DNA from: Cruorifilaria tuberocauda
Lineage: Eukaryota; Nematoda; Chromadorea; Rhabditida; Onchocercidae
DNA: 64,000 nucleotides
Direction of reading: 5' to 3'
Assembly: GCA_013365365.1 (NCBI GenBank)
Contig: JABVXU010000305.1
Coordinates: 1 to 64,000, forward strand
In this document: positions 35,387 through 50,462 of the stretch, piece after piece
Layout: every line of letters begins with the position of its first letter
How positions within the stretch are numbered: position 1 is the stretch's first letter
Position numbers and translations under genes: made by a program
Notes under the pieces: model-generated
What the model was told of the DNA's origin: nothing
The model's database searches: none
Seen by the model: the letters and a program-made list of their open reading frames with translations, nothing else

Positions 35387-38300
35387 TTATCTTTTACATT
35401 TTTCTGTTCGGAGAGCGATGATTTCTTCGTTTGATTTCTTCTGTGATGGCGTTTCCGTTGCTGCTTCAGGTAAATAAATAGTTGAAAAATGACTTGGAGT
35501 TTTCCGCAGACAACCAAATGTAATTAGTAGTGCAGTACGAAATTTCTTATTCAGGAAACAGTAAGTGATCGGATTAGCGCATGAAGATATGTAGCAAAGT
35601 ACTGTTATTGCTGTGTTCAGTTCTGAATTCCAGATATCGAAAGTCTGCAGATCTTTGGATTTGAATCGAGAAGGAAAAAGTGATTCGGAGAGAGAGAGAG
35701 AGCAAATTAACTTCACATGTTCATGGAATTATTCAACGATTAAGACTTTAAGCAAAGAATACAAACATATAAAAAGAAAAATGAAAATTTAATAGATAAA
35801 CGGCGGGTTAGATGATATTTAATAATAAATGAGATAAGCAGATAAAAATAACCGAGAATTTTATTAATTTATAAATTATTCGAAAAAGAAAAAGAAAGGA
35901 CTTACCTTAAATGAATCCTGTGCTGTTAGTAACAGCCACCACATATAATTTGGTGTCCAACAGCAAAAAAATATGATAACAATAACGATCAGCATTTTGA
36001 TAACACGTTGTTTGGCTAGAACTGATTGTTCACTGAAAAATGAAAATTAATGAAGACATAGTAATTTTTCCTGCTGCTTATTTTTTATCTGCGGTTGTTA
36101 TCATAGATGAGAACATATGATTTGCTAGATGAAAAAAAAATCATTTAACTTTCAAAGTTTGGTCACTTTTTCTTCCATTTTTTGTTTATCATTCTAAATG
36201 ATGGAACTATTTCATTAAACATCGAATGTTTACTTAGTAGTAATCAACTTATTTATCATATTATATTGTGCAACAATGACTGATAGCTCTACCACATCAT
36301 ACTGCTTACTCTCTTATCATTTCTTGATTTTTGTATTATTAGAGCTTAAGAGTAATAGAATGATATTTCACCTGTGAGTAGATCGTAGGCTATTTTCGCT
36401 GCTAAAATCGATCGGTCTATTTTTGCACTTAGCATTTAGTATTGTTGCATTCGAATTGGTTTGTATTTGTTTCGTGGAAGTGTAAAAGCAACTGGAGCAA
36501 TTGAACTTCTTTGATGGGACTGAACTGAAGTTTTGGGCAGTTTCAGATTTTTCTGACAAATTTACAAAGTGAACTTCAATGTGGTTTTATATCATATCAG
36601 AATAATTAAAATTTAAATTTGAAGAGTAAAATTTGGAAAATTTCCTTTAAATTTATCATTAAATTGCTCGTTCTTTTCTAATCTTAAAATGTTTTCACAG
36701 TGATTGGATTGTTTTCGAATTTATTGAATTTTAATATGCTTGCTAACTTCATATTTTTCCTATTCTTCTTTTTGAATATTTTCAAACCAGCCCGTACTCC
36801 ATCCCTGCATGATTGTTGCTCATCGTTCCTTGTCATACCACTATCTGAATAATTAACTCATTTAAACTTAGACAATAAAATCAACTGAATGTAGCTTGTA
36901 TCAAACTTTGCAACTTTCTCCAAATATTTTTCCTCGTTTTTTTTAATTCAGAGAAAACGATAATTTTGAAGCAATTTTGAAGAATCATTTCATTCGTGCA
37001 TGATGTCTATGCATTAGAAAAGGAAGAAAGTAAACTTTTTAGCTAATTCAAATAAATTCTTCCGGAAGAAATCTCAAACAAATATTTGAAAAATTTAGCG
37101 TATTCAAACAATTTAGTTGAAGTATGAATCAATGTTATAATTGAAAATTGTTATTTGACTTTTTCGGTAATCAATTTTAGTAATTGAAATCTTTGCTTTT
37201 TCCATTTATTAAATTTTTTAATCTAGTTTCTGAAATTGTTGAAGTTTCAAAAATATATAATTAAACTCAAATTGAAAGTGAAAGAACTGGTTGAAGGCAT
37301 AATGCAAGATTTTATTAAATATACTGTTATTATGACTGTTTCTCTCAGCTCTTTTCTAGTCTTATGCCAGATGGCCAAATGTGTCGATTAACTGAATGGG
37401 TTGAGATGAATGATTATTTTGCAAAACAGAAGTTTATAATCTAGAATATAAAAAACCGAAAACTGTACTAGTTCGATCCATCCTCATATCAACCCTGAGC
37501 GCATGTATCACTGATCCATACAAAACAACCATTATGCATAATGGAATAAGCAGTAACACTGAGGTCATATATATCTGTAAATAATATCGTGCTCTTCATT
37601 AATCACAAAATTGCATGAAATTAATTGATCTTTGATCAGCTAATACTGAATAATTTGAGCAGTGAAAAGAAACAGAAATAAAAAAAAATGAAACAAGCTA
37701 ATGTGGAATGGAATAAGGCAATATTAATGTTGAGATGGGAATTCGCAAAGGGAATTAATTACCTGATAACCGAAATGGAGAATTGGTCGATGCTTGGGTG
37801 CACATGTTAGGCCATTAACATTATAGGTTTGCAGTTCGAACATAAAAAGCATAAAAAAATTGGCAAGAACAGAAATAAGCCAAACCAAAGTGATCATTGT
37901 ATAAGCATGTGATCGAGTATGCCAAATTCTTGAATGTAATGGCTTACAAATAGCATAATATCGTTCAAACGCAATCACAGCTAATGTATAAGCTGATGCT
38001 GTTACAACAACTGCTGAAAATTTCATTAAATTTAAATAATTTTCTAAAATATTACTAGTTTGCTTGTTTTCTTTTTTAATGCTATTTTTATTCTAAAATT
38101 ATTTTGAAATAGTTGTAAAATTTAAAATTTTTGATGCTAATTTAGATTGTAATTTCTTTCGATTAATCGAAAATTTTCAACATTTTTAATTTACTTTTAG
38201 TTTTGCTTTTAATTAAATTTAATTTATTTCACTTTTAATTAAAAAAAATTTTAATTAAAAGTTGCATGATTTTTAACAAATGTTATATCATGGAAGGGAA

Positions 38301-40679
38301 AAATGTTAGCATAAATGATGATGGCTTAATTGGTTAGAAATAATAAAAGGATTTTGTTGAGAGATGTTTGAATAAATTATAAAATTCTTCATTTTCAAAC
38401 TAATTTATTTGCCAAGCTATTTCTTCTTACTTTAATTTTTCTCTTTTCCCTTTTTTCTACGAATAATTGAAATGAAATAAAAGAGCAAAAAAAGAAGAAA
38501 AGAAAGGGAAAGGAATGCATTTAACAAATAAGAGAAGTACTTATTAGCAATTTATTTAGCATGGAAATTCTGCAATATATTAGGTTTTATTGTTATTATT
38601 ATCATAAATAGTCTTGTTATTGTATGTAATATTTCTATAATGCATTGTTCAATCTTATTAATGATCAAACAATCTCAGGTTAGTTATCATTGATTATCAG
38701 ATTTGCTTTCAGATGCAATTTGATAGTAGTACTCGAGAATCTCAGGGATGTCAGATTTTATAGGAACTTGCTTTGAAGAGAAAGCCGATACAATGTTTAC
38801 TCCTGCTTTCTTGTGATATACCGTAGGGATGGGAAATGATAACAGAAAGATAAGAGAGACAAATATCATGACACTTTGTTGTTTATGGGAGATAGAAAAT
38901 CTCTAGCTAATCATCTTAACCATCTGATAGACCGATTACACAAAGTTATTTTTTTCCTAGTAACATGATACTATAGAATAACACAGGTAATCGGAACTAC
39001 TAAAGATTACAAAGTGATAAGCGTAAAAAGGTGAACGATGAAATAGTTTAAATGATTGATTGTTTTTGTTATTCTTGATTATTACAGTTGATTTTTTCAT
39101 TATTTTTATCAGTTGATAGTTTAAACTTTCAAGTCCACTATTTCATCTATTTTTTTTTCATGATGTTTTCAACTTTAACTAGAGTTACAATTTCCTCGAA
39201 TTAGAGCCTTGGCCATAAATTTTTAAAATACCCGAGATTTTCAGAAATTTATTTCAAACTTAGCCATAAATTTGAAAAAAGGAATATTTAAGTGGACAAC
39301 ACATTTTAACTTTATTTCTATTCCTTTTCTTCAATTTTTGGAGAAAAATTTATTTTTAGCTGGAAAATGTTAACAAAGCTTTTGTTAAGCTAAAACAGAT
39401 ACGTCATTGCGTGTTCAGGGAAGACATTTCCTAATTGAATTTAATTTAAATTAGTCGTCAAGAAATGCGGAAATAATCATAATAAATTAACAGAATTTGA
39501 GAAAAAATGATTGGGAATTTTTAAAGGAAATTAATAGTTCACGCAAAAAGACGTATTATGATTGTTGAGGTTAAAGGATATGAAATATTTTACTTTACGG
39601 AATACTTCGAAACTTACTTAGCTTTGATTACCGAAAAGAAAATGATATTAATAAGTTTTCTGATTTAATAAATTCTACGAGAGAAAATGTTAAATCTGAG
39701 AAATCGAACCTTCAATCTTCTAATAATGTAAAAATAATTACTTATATGTGAATGATTCAAATCTCAAAGAAAATTTTAGAAGAGAAATTAGCTTATAGAA
39801 TTGTTAAAAAGCTTTCTTCGCTGTGAAATTATTGAAATAAGAGAGAATTGTAGTAAGCATAAAAGAAAACGCACGTTGCAAGTATGCAAATAGCTTGCAG
39901 AGGAGATCGCCGAACATCCAACAATAAATAACGGAACTAACAAGAGTTGGTGGCATGCAAATTACTGATAACATCAAATCAGATATTGCCAAATTCAACA
40001 AATAAATATTTGTAACTGATCGCATTGAACGTTGCTAAAAACTATTAAAATTATATTTTTCTTGAAAATTGATTGAAAAATTGAATTGATTAAATGAGTT
40101 TCTTTAAGCATTTCCTATTACTGTAATTTAATTTTAGTGATATTTTTAGCAGTAATTTAGCACTTTTTTTTGCTACCAAAAAATTTCATTAACTATAAAA
40201 GTTAATCAAAAAATTAAAATTTAACAGCAAACCTGCAAAATGACAGCAACAACAACTGCATTACCAACAACAGATAGACAAAAAATAATACAAAATGAAA
40301 CGATTGTGACATAATTTTCAAATGTAGGCCTGAAACGGCAATCATCCTGCACAGTAACTTCCATATCATTAGTTGTCATTGTCGATGATAGAAATGATGA
40401 TAGCGATGGTGATGCTGTTGATGATGCTATTGCTAATGCTGCTGCTACTGCTGCTGATGATGATGATGGTGATGATGATCTTGTTGACGATTGTATTGAT
40501 AATAATGATGATGACAGTGTTGATGTGCTATTTAAGCTGAAAGAAAAGAAAGTGAAGAATTTCATTTTCTTTATTTTTCTTAGCTGAGGGACCATTTCAG
40601 ATCCCATAGCAAAGAAAGATGTCATTTTATGCTGGATTAAATAGTTCATTTTCGAGAAGTATATTATGGTCCATTTCAT
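35387..40679 (-). CDS. Rhodopsin-family neuropeptide GPCR, cholecystokinin/sulfakinin receptor-like
   Basis: Seven coding exons: 40679 or later to 40233, 40034-39875, 38013-37763, 37574-37469, 36552-36372, 36032-35906, 35644-35387. From Met at 40379 the protein is 409 residues; the open frame extends upstream to 40679 (509). TM1 has GNAVVVAVIL, TM2 NLAISDLMLSVICMPP, TM3 ends FERYYAIC (ERY in place of DRY), TM6 has FFCCWTPNYMWWLL, and TM7 SCANPITYCF. The loop after TM3, KPLHSRIWHTRSHA, closely resembles the CCK-receptor signature, so I favour a CKR-type receptor (C. elegans ckr-1/ckr-2 group). TM3 and extracellular loop 2 cysteines are present. The exon 36552-36372 encodes a hydrophilic third intracellular loop. 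A strong acceptor (TTCTTTTCTTTCAG ending 40537) lies inside the upstream open frame, so the true first exon may begin at 40536 or come from further upstream. Confidence 0.88.
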
Positions 40680-42115
40680 CCAATGCTGGAAGGAAGGAAA
40701 TCTTCGATTTTCTCAATTTTCCTTGGAATGTTGCAATTTTGTTCCATCTTGCATTATTGATTCATATTCTCATATCTCTTGATATTGCATATTACAGGCA
40801 ATATTAACTTCTGATGATCATTGAAGAATTTCGAAACATCAGTTCAAATAGTTCATAACAGTTCGAAATTTCTATCAACAGCAAATTCAATGTAAACATT
40901 GAGCTAACGATAAAGATAGCTAGATGGAAGGTTTAGTATAAAATTATACGGTAAGAGATAAAGATAGAAAATGAAATAAGATGAAATGATAAGATGAGAT
41001 AGGATGATATCAATTAGTAGCAATTCTAATGATAATAAGCATGAGAAGCATTGTGCGTAATTAGTAGCAAATAATTGTAGCCTTTGAATAGTTTTGGACA
41101 TAGAAAAAAGGTATTTATCATCAATTTCTCTGCCTTTTTTCATAAATAAATTTTTAAATTGTTGAATTATCGTCAGGTGTTAAAACTATAGCATTAATTT
41201 ATTTAATTTGTTATCAGACTGTTCAATTGTATATGCAACTTAATCGAATAGACAGCGAAATATCAACAATATCATCAATGGTATTACTTCGTATAAGAAT
41301 AAAAATTCATGATGAAAAGAGATGGAAAATGAAGGGCAAAAAATAAATTTAAGAATTAAATGTAATGGAAAAGGGAAAGGAACCAAATTTCATTACTTAA
41401 ATTATCGATAGGTAACTTATTAAGCATTGGGGAGACAAAAAAATTCTGAAGAGATAAGTTTTTCTTCTTTTTTCCCAAATAATTCAAACTGAGCCAAAAA
41501 AGCAACAGTATCGCGTGTTCATTTATTTAGTCGAACAAAAAACGATGAATGAAATGAGCAATTATCTGACAGCTAAACTTTGCAAGCTTATTTTTCAGGA
41601 AATCGTGCAAAAGTATGACTTTAATCCGGAATCTGTTCTTGCACTAAGCCGGATGAAGACATTTCCTTCTTTTTATTTTTCTCATAGCAAAAGCTTTCAT
41701 TTGATGATATATTTGAATTTAAAAAAAATTGATAACATAAACTGACATATTAGTTGAAAATGCTGTTGCAGGCTGGACAATCGTATCACCAGCAGCTGTA
41801 TCGGTCGTGGTGATAGTGTTATCATCTTGAAGATACGCATTTACTGACCAGATAATTGGACTATTCATTTCTTTTGCCCTCTCTCCCTCTTTCTCTCTCT
41901 CTTTCTCTCCTTTTCTTGCTTAAATTGTTTCCTTCAAAATGATCCTCTTAATTCTTTTTCGGTTTCGGCAATATTTATGATAACCTGAAAAACTATTTCT
42001 CTTTTCTTTCCTTCCTTCTTTTTTTCCTTGTTATCTTGTTAGGTAAAGAAGAATTTTTTTTCTTCGAAAATTTCATCGATATATGTGGAATTGAATTTTT
42101 TTTCTCTCTCCCTCT

Positions 42116-42120
<5 letters not shown>

Positions 42121-42147
<27 letters not shown>
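42121..42147. repeat. (CT)n microsatellite
   Basis: Uninterrupted CT run inside a longer pyrimidine-rich tract (about 42100-42155). A second pyrimidine tract is at 41878-41917. Confidence 0.9.
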
Positions 42148-42152
<5 letters not shown>

Positions 42153-42685
42153 ATTCTGGCATTTAACCAAAGTAAAAGCAATTTTTATAAGCATTATGAC
42201 TAGCAACATGAAACATTTAATTAAGCGATAGAAATTTTTGTAATACATGGAAAAATTGTTTCTTTAAGAGAAGATAATTTTTTTTTGTTGTTTAAGTTAA
42301 ATTTTTTTAAATGAGTAAAATTAAAATTCTGCTTTTCTGCTGTCATATCTTCAAAAATAAAAAAAGTTTTGTTACTTTCAATTTTAATACAACATAAGTA
42401 AGGTAACAAATTTTGTATGCGAGTTGAACTGCTTTTAATTGAGCTTACAGAAAAACCGATGAAATTTTAGTATAACAGTGCTGATGGTGCAGTGATGCGA
42501 TTGATTTGATAAGTTGATATCGAAATTAATTTCTTCCCATTGTTCCAAAAAAAGAGAAAAATAATTTTCTGAAAACTGTATTGTATTATTCATGGCGAAA
42601 CAACGGCGGAAAAAGTGCATTTATCGCTCATTTGCAAGCTAGTGATTATAAGCAAAACAAAAAATGAAAAATGAATTTCTTTAGA

Positions 42686-42755
42686 TAGTAATTACTCGTT
42701 ACTTACTATATTGTCTACTTTAGTAATTACTCATTACTTATTATATTGTCTATAT
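42686..42755. repeat. Two tandem 35-bp units
   Basis: Units 42686-42720 and 42721-42755 both start TAGTAATTACTC and differ at about four or five positions. Confidence 0.8.
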
Positions 42756-45700
42756 TTAATCCCTTTTATTAGTTAGTTTTCATAAATATGACTAATCTCG
42801 AAATTTCAAAGAATTAACTCAGTCATCTCGTTGCTTTAGCATTACCTAATGAAACACTAATTCTTATTATTTGGAAAGCTAATCATACTTTGCTGTTTGA
42901 TGATTTGTTAGTGAAATTAACAATAAGTAGTTAGTTTCTTATTAGTTATTGAAATACTTTTCGTACAAAATTATTTAGTTCACTAATTTGCGGGATATTT
43001 TAACGACTGCAAATATATGCAAATATTAAATTCCTAATATTTACTTCAACGCTTACTTTACTTCGGTGAATTGAATTTTTTTTAAATAATATCGTAGAAA
43101 AATTATTAAAAATTACATTTTGAGTATATTCAGAAGCTGAATTGAGTGCTCCAAAGTGATTTTGTATAATAGCAATCTTCGAATAGAAAATGGAAAAAAG
43201 GATTCAGTTCAGTTCAGTATCAAAGCAATTATACGCACTCCACTTTTAATTATAAATGACTTCGGAGATGGAAAGGAAAAATTATTTAGTGGATACGCAT
43301 CTTCCAGTACGTATATCTTGTAATAAATAGCGCTTCTGAAACGTTCAATAATTCAAACTCTGTTAAAAATTAATTGGAACGAGTTATTCATAATCGCGAA
43401 AATTGAATAAATTAATTTATCCAGAATTTATGTTTTCACTTTTTGAAATTTTATTTCATTTCAAATTATTTCTTAATCATTAAAATCAAATAATTATTTA
43501 ATTAGCAATAGAAAATACTCTATTTTAAGCAAATTGGTAGCAAAAAATGGGAGAATAAATTTTTTTTTTTGCTAAAAATTATATTTTTTAAGAAGAAAAG
43601 ATTCTTTACGATAATTTTTATTGCATAATATTAAAAAAGAAATCTCACTCAGAACTACGTGATAAGCATTTTAGGCTATGCTATGACATGATTTGAAATT
43701 GCAGTGATATTATCATTAGCGAATTTATTTCATCCAAAATCACAACTTGCAAGTACGTCTTTTTTGATATTCTGCAATGATAAATGGAAAGATAAATACG
43801 TAAGAAAAAGCATTTTCTTCTATGGAAGATGAAAAGATATCGTTGGTTGGAAAATTTATTCCTAAAAAATTAAATTGATTTAGAAGATGATTTCTGATTA
43901 ACTCTAGAAGGATAATCAATGCAACAACTTTCTTGCAAGAATAAAATGACTAACATTATTAAACATTTCAAGTATAAACGGATAAGTGAATGAATTATTA
44001 ACTAGCTTACTTTAACGGATGAATTCACCGTTAACAGGTGAAGCTGCTTCTTCTTAAGCTTCACTCGAAATATTCTCAATAAACATTATTAACTTACTCC
44101 GAGATCTATCATATTATTATCCTCGTATTCAAGTGTACATGATTAGATTAGGATACAGTATATTTCTCTAAATATGAAGTTGAAAGAAATCTTTAGATAC
44201 TGTAGTCTGAATGAATTGATACCGTATCAGTATATCAGTACAACATAAGTTCGATTAGATACTTATATTCTTTAGCTCCTCCACTTATCATGCATATTGT
44301 TACGTAAATGTAACATGCAATGCATGCAAAAGTAATTATTCATTTTTTTGCATTATATATTCTATTAAGGGAAACTACACAAATGAAATGAATGCTTCAA
44401 ATCAATTAATTACAAATTAATTATCACTAATACTTTTCTTGTCATTTTCGTCAATTCTTGACTTAAATGAAAGGCCATTCGACAACTGTTTTCTTTTTCT
44501 TCATGACACATTTACTGTGCTAGAGAGAGAAAGAGACTGGAAGTATTTGCTGGAAAAAATTGTTTACGCTATTCTATTTAATGAATATTAAAAGATCTCT
44601 AAAATTACATAATTTGTAAAGAAAATTAAAATTAAATAAAATTTAAAGAAAGAAAAAATTGAAATGTTCAAAAAGTAAATATGTGATGACAAAAATGTAA
44701 GAAACTAAGTGATAATGGAGAATATGATTTAATCACTTAAATGAAAATTATGAAAATATTCAAGTAACTCTATTAATTAATGTTACAGTGCGACGATTAG
44801 CAATTAAAATAAGTGTATAATGTCTCTTTTTATCATTGATTATATTCTACTGATATCATTTTGTTAAAGCAGGAGAGGAAATATAATGTCAAATATGCAA
44901 ATGTGCTAGTAATGAAAATAGGAATTAATATTTTATTTTCTTTTTTCGCTAATTTAAGAATTTTGTTTGCGAAGCAATTTTCAAATGCAAATAAAGAATA
45001 TAATAGTAAAATAGAGAGGAAATAATTCTAAACCATTCTTGAATAAATTTTATTTGTCAAATATACAATAAAAAAGTGAATAATAGAAAAGAAGAAAGGT
45101 TTACTCAATAACAATTATCCTAATATGGCCAGAAAACGCAGTGGCCATAGTTTAAAATCGTCAAATAGCATTTATTAAAAAAGCATTCCTCAGCTTCATA
45201 ACATAAACTTAAATTTCTCATGTAATATAAACATATAAAAACAAAGTTTAAATTTTATTCGTCATACATATATTCCAATATTTATTTGTGTAACTTATTT
45301 AATTTTAATTCTGGAAAAAATTTTTCGTCAAATTTTCTTCCATATTTGTTTAGCATTTGAATTTGTTTGCTTCGTAAGTATTTTACTTCTTTGTATATTT
45401 TCTACATTACCTGGAAATTTCTTCCGCAGAGGGAATCATTTCTTTCTTACCGTTTGTTTTGAATAAAAGTTAAACCATATGAAAATAACGGTGTTAAATT
45501 GGTAGAGGGGCGATTAAAATTTGATAAACTGAAAGGGAAGTGATGAAAGATCAGTTCAACAAATCGTTCCTTTTTTGTCTGTTAAATCTAATTTCATCTT
45601 CTATTTCATCCTTCTCCATTTTCTTTATCTTTTTGTTTTGGAACATTTTTCACTTCCTACTACAATCCTTCCACACATCTGTTAAGGTTTCCATTTTCCC

Positions 45701-48700
45701 TTTAACATTTTCAATCAATCACTTATGAGGAAAATTTCATGATATGAAGATGATCATTTAGATAATTCTAATTTTAATGCAAATTATAACGGTACTGGAA
45801 TGATCGCTGATATTTGAGAGGAAAAAAGGTAAATTATAGTAGGAGAATTAAATGGAAAACATTAAGAAATTTGAAAAAGAAATGGCGAAAAGATGATAAA
45901 TTGTGGGAATTTGAAATAATATTATCATCATTGTTATCCAAAATTCCCTATAATTTTAACTATTTGAACTGAATACAGCGATTCTTTCTAATAATTTCCT
46001 GATCCGGTTAATATAAAAATTTCAATTCTCTTTTCTGTTTTATTTACAAAAAATTTGTGATCATTTAATAAAATAGCAATTTTTTCCATGCAAAATATCT
46101 ATTTGCATAACAATTTTCTCATTCATTCTTTTCCACAGGTAAAAAGAACAATGGAAATTCGGAAAATTTTTAGAAAAATATCCTTAATTTTCCAAAAAGA
46201 AAAAATGGAACAATTTATTTCGTTGAGGACAATTAATAATTTCAAAGTTCTATTACTAGCAAACAATAATGATTTATTCGTAACAATTTAATTGGAAATA
46301 GTTTTTATGTTTAGATTGTTTAAAATAAGTTTCTGGCTATGCCGCAATCGATTTTTCCGAATGAACAAAAAAACAAAAAAAGGTAGTAAATGTTTAATTA
46401 ATTTCTTATCATGTGCCTTCTCTCCATTCTATTCCTTTTGAATTTTTAATGCAATTCAATTTTGAAACTTCAGATTATCCTACAACTTTTCTATGTCTGT
46501 GAAACTTTATGGAATAATTGAAGTAAAGTTATATTGAAAATTAAAAAAATTAAAGTATAAAAGATGTTTGGTTATATTACAATTTCAAGGAGCGCCAATG
46601 TACAAATTTCATTTCTAATACTTATGAAAAATGTTTAAAGTAATTAAAAACGAATTAATAAATAAACAAAACGAGTGAGATAATCATTGTCTTGCAGCTG
46701 CTAGTAATTTGTAAACAACAACTTGTTCATTAATAGTAATAAAGAAGTAAAGCAAAGAAAGCGCATTAAAGCACTCTAAAGTGAAATGTCTAACTTCGAT
46801 AAAATTTCTTGAATGATTATAATTTAGAAAACAAAACATATAAAGAAACTAATTAATAGCATTAATTCTTTATTGCTTTTAAATTTTATATTGATTTCTT
46901 CAGTAGCTTTGTTGAAATGAAATGAATAGCAACTTTTATTAGTGTTTTAAAATAAATAATGCTAAGATTTGAAATTTGCACTTTATATTTTAAAAAATTC
47001 GGAATAAGATACTGAAATAGTAAAAGTATTGATTGAATCAGTATTCTCATCTTTTTTGCACTTGTTTGTTCGGGTCGATCGATTCCGGAAGATCATACGG
47101 ATTTACAGTCGTTAATGACTCAAGGAGTACACATAAATACACATAAATATTGAATTCCATTTTTCTGTCAACAACTTAATCAATAATCAAAACACAAAAT
47201 TATTTCCGGTCAGACAGTTACTTCAAATCGTTTTTTGTGTTTTAATTAACCTCAAAAATATCATTTCTTCATGCTACAATAAATTAATTTAAATCAAGAC
47301 TAACACTTTTGTTTGATTGAAATTTCAAGTTATTTCAAAATTTCATGAAAGAGAAAAAAAAAAGATTTTCTATAATCAGAGAATTAAAGAAAAATATGTT
47401 AATGAATTCATTTTTTAAGTTCATTCTATAACTTGTTTAAAAAAAGAAAAAATCAAAAGCATTTAGGATGAAAATTTAAAACAAATAAATAACAATGTTT
47501 CTTTTTGTTCTAACTAATTACTGTATACTTTTATCATTACCATTACAGTAATCAGTTAGTTGCACTTTTTTAGATATATATTACTGTGTCACATATCTCA
47601 TGTAATCTAGTCTCATCGCTATTTCTGCTTAACAGTAATTACGTCAAATGCAAAAAGAAGATTAACATTATAAATATAAGAAATATTTTCATAGAATATT
47701 AGTGAATTTATTAGACTATCAATTTGAATTCAATTTTGCGCCTTTCTATTATATTTCATCTTTTATTAAATAACTTTTATCGTTTATTACTACATTTTAT
47801 CTTTTATTAAACGAATGAAATCAACCTGTCAAGTTTATTATGGGATGCACTTTTAGTTTACTGAGATTAGAGCATTTGACTTTTCTTCACATTTAAATCA
47901 ACAGAAATAAAGCGGAAATGAAATTAATGATCGGATGAAATCATTAATGATTGATCCATTAATTAAATTAATGAATCATTTTCACACAGTACGATTGTAA
48001 TGGTATTTTAAGTACACTGTAATATGCATTAAATTATTTCCTTAATGAACGGAACAATAAACCATTTTTGATTCTTTCATTAGTAACAATGATTAATGAT
48101 ACTAGTAATCTGAAATCAAAACTTAATTCAATTAATTTTTCTTAGCCTTACTTGTGAATGCTTTAAGCTTATTTGAGTTTTTCGCTCTTCTTGTCAATTT
48201 ATAAATATGCAAGTAAAAGAAACTGAAAACTAAAGTAGATAGAAATTACTGCTTAACTCTTCACTCTATCCCACCTCTTTCTTTCTATCCCTTCCCCTCT
48301 CTTTCATTCATTTGAATCAATTGAATTTTCTAATACAGAAAATGCTATGAATGATGAATTAATCCATTAAATTTGCTCTTATTTAGAGCAATAAAGCAAC
48401 AAAATTCAATGAGAAAAATTAATTTACAAAAAATGAATGAAGAAATCAACCAATCATTGTGAGCGATCTATCAATTGATCAATAAATCAGTTTTCATCAG
48501 ATTATTTCCCATAGTAATTTTTGCTGAAAATTAAAGAACAATGAAAGAAATGAGAAAAAGAAAGACGGAAATAAACAAATTTAATATAAAATACGGAATA
48601 GAAAATTGTTTGATAAATAAAATGAAATTGATCAATTTTTTGTTGAACTGAGAATTCAATTATTTTGCGATGAAAAATTAACTTTCAGGATTTTCGGATT

Positions 48701-48896
48701 TCCGCAATATCATTCATCCATTATTCCATTATTGCTAACCCAAGTTTATTCAATTTCAGCCACGTGACTTAACTTTTCCGTCACACTTCCAAATAGCTTT
48801 CCTCATTACCTTCCTTTATTCCATCCATTAGCATAATAACTGTCTTCATTAATTTCATCTTATCATCAAAAGCAATCATATAGTTTCATTGACAGT

Positions 48897-49130
48897 AGGA
48901 TAGTAGCAGTGGTTTGATAGTTACTACTACTACTACTAGTAGTAGTGCAGCAGTAGTAATAGTAGCAGTACTAGCAGTGATAGTAGTAGAAGTAGTAATA
49001 GAATACTTATTACTAGTATTAGTAGAGTAGTAGTAGCAGCAGTAGTAATAGCAGCGTAGTAGTGGTAGTAGTAATAGAATCGTAGTTACTAGTAGTAGCA
49101 ATTGTTGTTGTTGTTGTTGCTGCTGTAGCA
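48897..49130. repeat. Degenerate TAG/TAC/GTT triplet repeat block
   Basis: Over 200 bases of AGT/TAG-type triplets with CAG and TAA variants, ending in a GTT then GCT run. The 81-codon frame through it on the minus strand (poly-Gln then poly-Leu/Thr) is a by-product of the repeat. Confidence 0.9.
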
Positions 49131-50462
49131 TTTAGTCTCGTGTTATTTCAAATTTCTCGTTAAAATTGAATTTCCCGTTAAAATTGAGCAAGCTTATATA
49201 GTCTTAGCTATCAATACTTCTCTTAATATTTTCTTTTTAAATTTCTTCAGTTTTTTTTTTATTTTCTACAAATTCCGAAATGTCATTTACCCTTTTTACT
49301 CATGCAAATAGCAATTATTGAATTATTCATTTAAAATTTCTAAATTTCCGCCTTACATTTCTGAAGTGATTGGAGTAATTCAGTCGAATTTCAGAATATT
49401 TCTCGAATTTTTCCGATCTAATTGATCTAAATTGAATTCTCGACAGTAACATTTCAATTGGCTAAAATATGCCATTCAATATTTCCATATTATTTTCAAT
49501 GAATGAATGAGGAAAAAAAACCTCTTGGTACGGATCTTTGAAGAAAGAATTTTCAAGAAATTAATTTTAGTTTAAAATTTTCAACTTTCATCATTATCTT
49601 ATCACAAGTTCGTTGTCATTGTAATTTTGAATTTGAAAAATTGAAAAAATTTCAATAAAAAGTAGTGAAATTTAATTTCTAATATTGGACAATATTGAAT
49701 AATTATTAATCACTGACCAGTGTTTTCCATTATGTTCCAAAACTTCGACTGTATTTCATTGATTTAAGTGATTTTTGAATTAGTTACTCAGAAATTCAAA
49801 AGTAAGTTTTAACTTAACTTGAACTTTGGATATTAAAATGAGGAAATTTTTGCATGAGATTCGATGATTTGCAAAGGCTCATTAAAAGATTTATCATTAA
49901 CATTAGTGCTTCATGAATTTTAATAAATGAAAAATGAAAATTGAAATCGGTAATTTCAGCTGTGATTTTATTAGCACTCTTTAGCTTAATCTTGCTTCTA
50001 GAGATTATCAAACTGTCAAAAAGGAACATTTCAAAGATTTATTTAGCTCTTCCTTTTAAATGAAACTTCTAATCAATCAAATAAATTTTCCATTTATTAA
50101 AAAATGTCAAATTTCATTAAATAAAATCTTATTGCAATTTATTAGTGAATTAAAGAATAAAATATAACAAATGGATAGCATGGAGAAAAGTTTCTATGTA
50201 AATAAAATCGATCACAATTATTGAAGTGAATTGAAATGAATTTTGTTGATGAGATGAGAAGGAAGAATAGAAGCCTAAGTGATCATCATTTTAATCAAAT
50301 TAGCTAAGATGAGATGATTGATTTACCATTTCATGCCAAGAGTGTATAGCTTACTACTTCCTCATCAAATACTACCAATGATTATTTTTGATTTCAAATT
50401 CTATGTTATTTGTTTGTTTATTTATATTTATGATAGATGAATAGTTTATTAATAATAATAAT

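Noticed and set aside
36984..37015. Similarity to 59346-59376 (CATTTCATTC...GCATGATG)
   Set aside because: Only about 25 matching bases with gaps; too short to claim a dispersed repeat without a genome-wide search.
39661..39720. T-loop-like GGTTCGATTTC on the minus strand
   Set aside because: No matching acceptor stem, D-arm or anticodon arm around it, so not a tRNA.
41993..42248. Arg/Glu-rich minus-strand frames
   Set aside because: They come from the CT/GA microsatellite read in alternating frames.
48886..49131. 81-codon minus-strand frame with poly-Gln and poly-Leu
   Set aside because: It is entirely a translation of the triplet repeat block, with no splice or family support.
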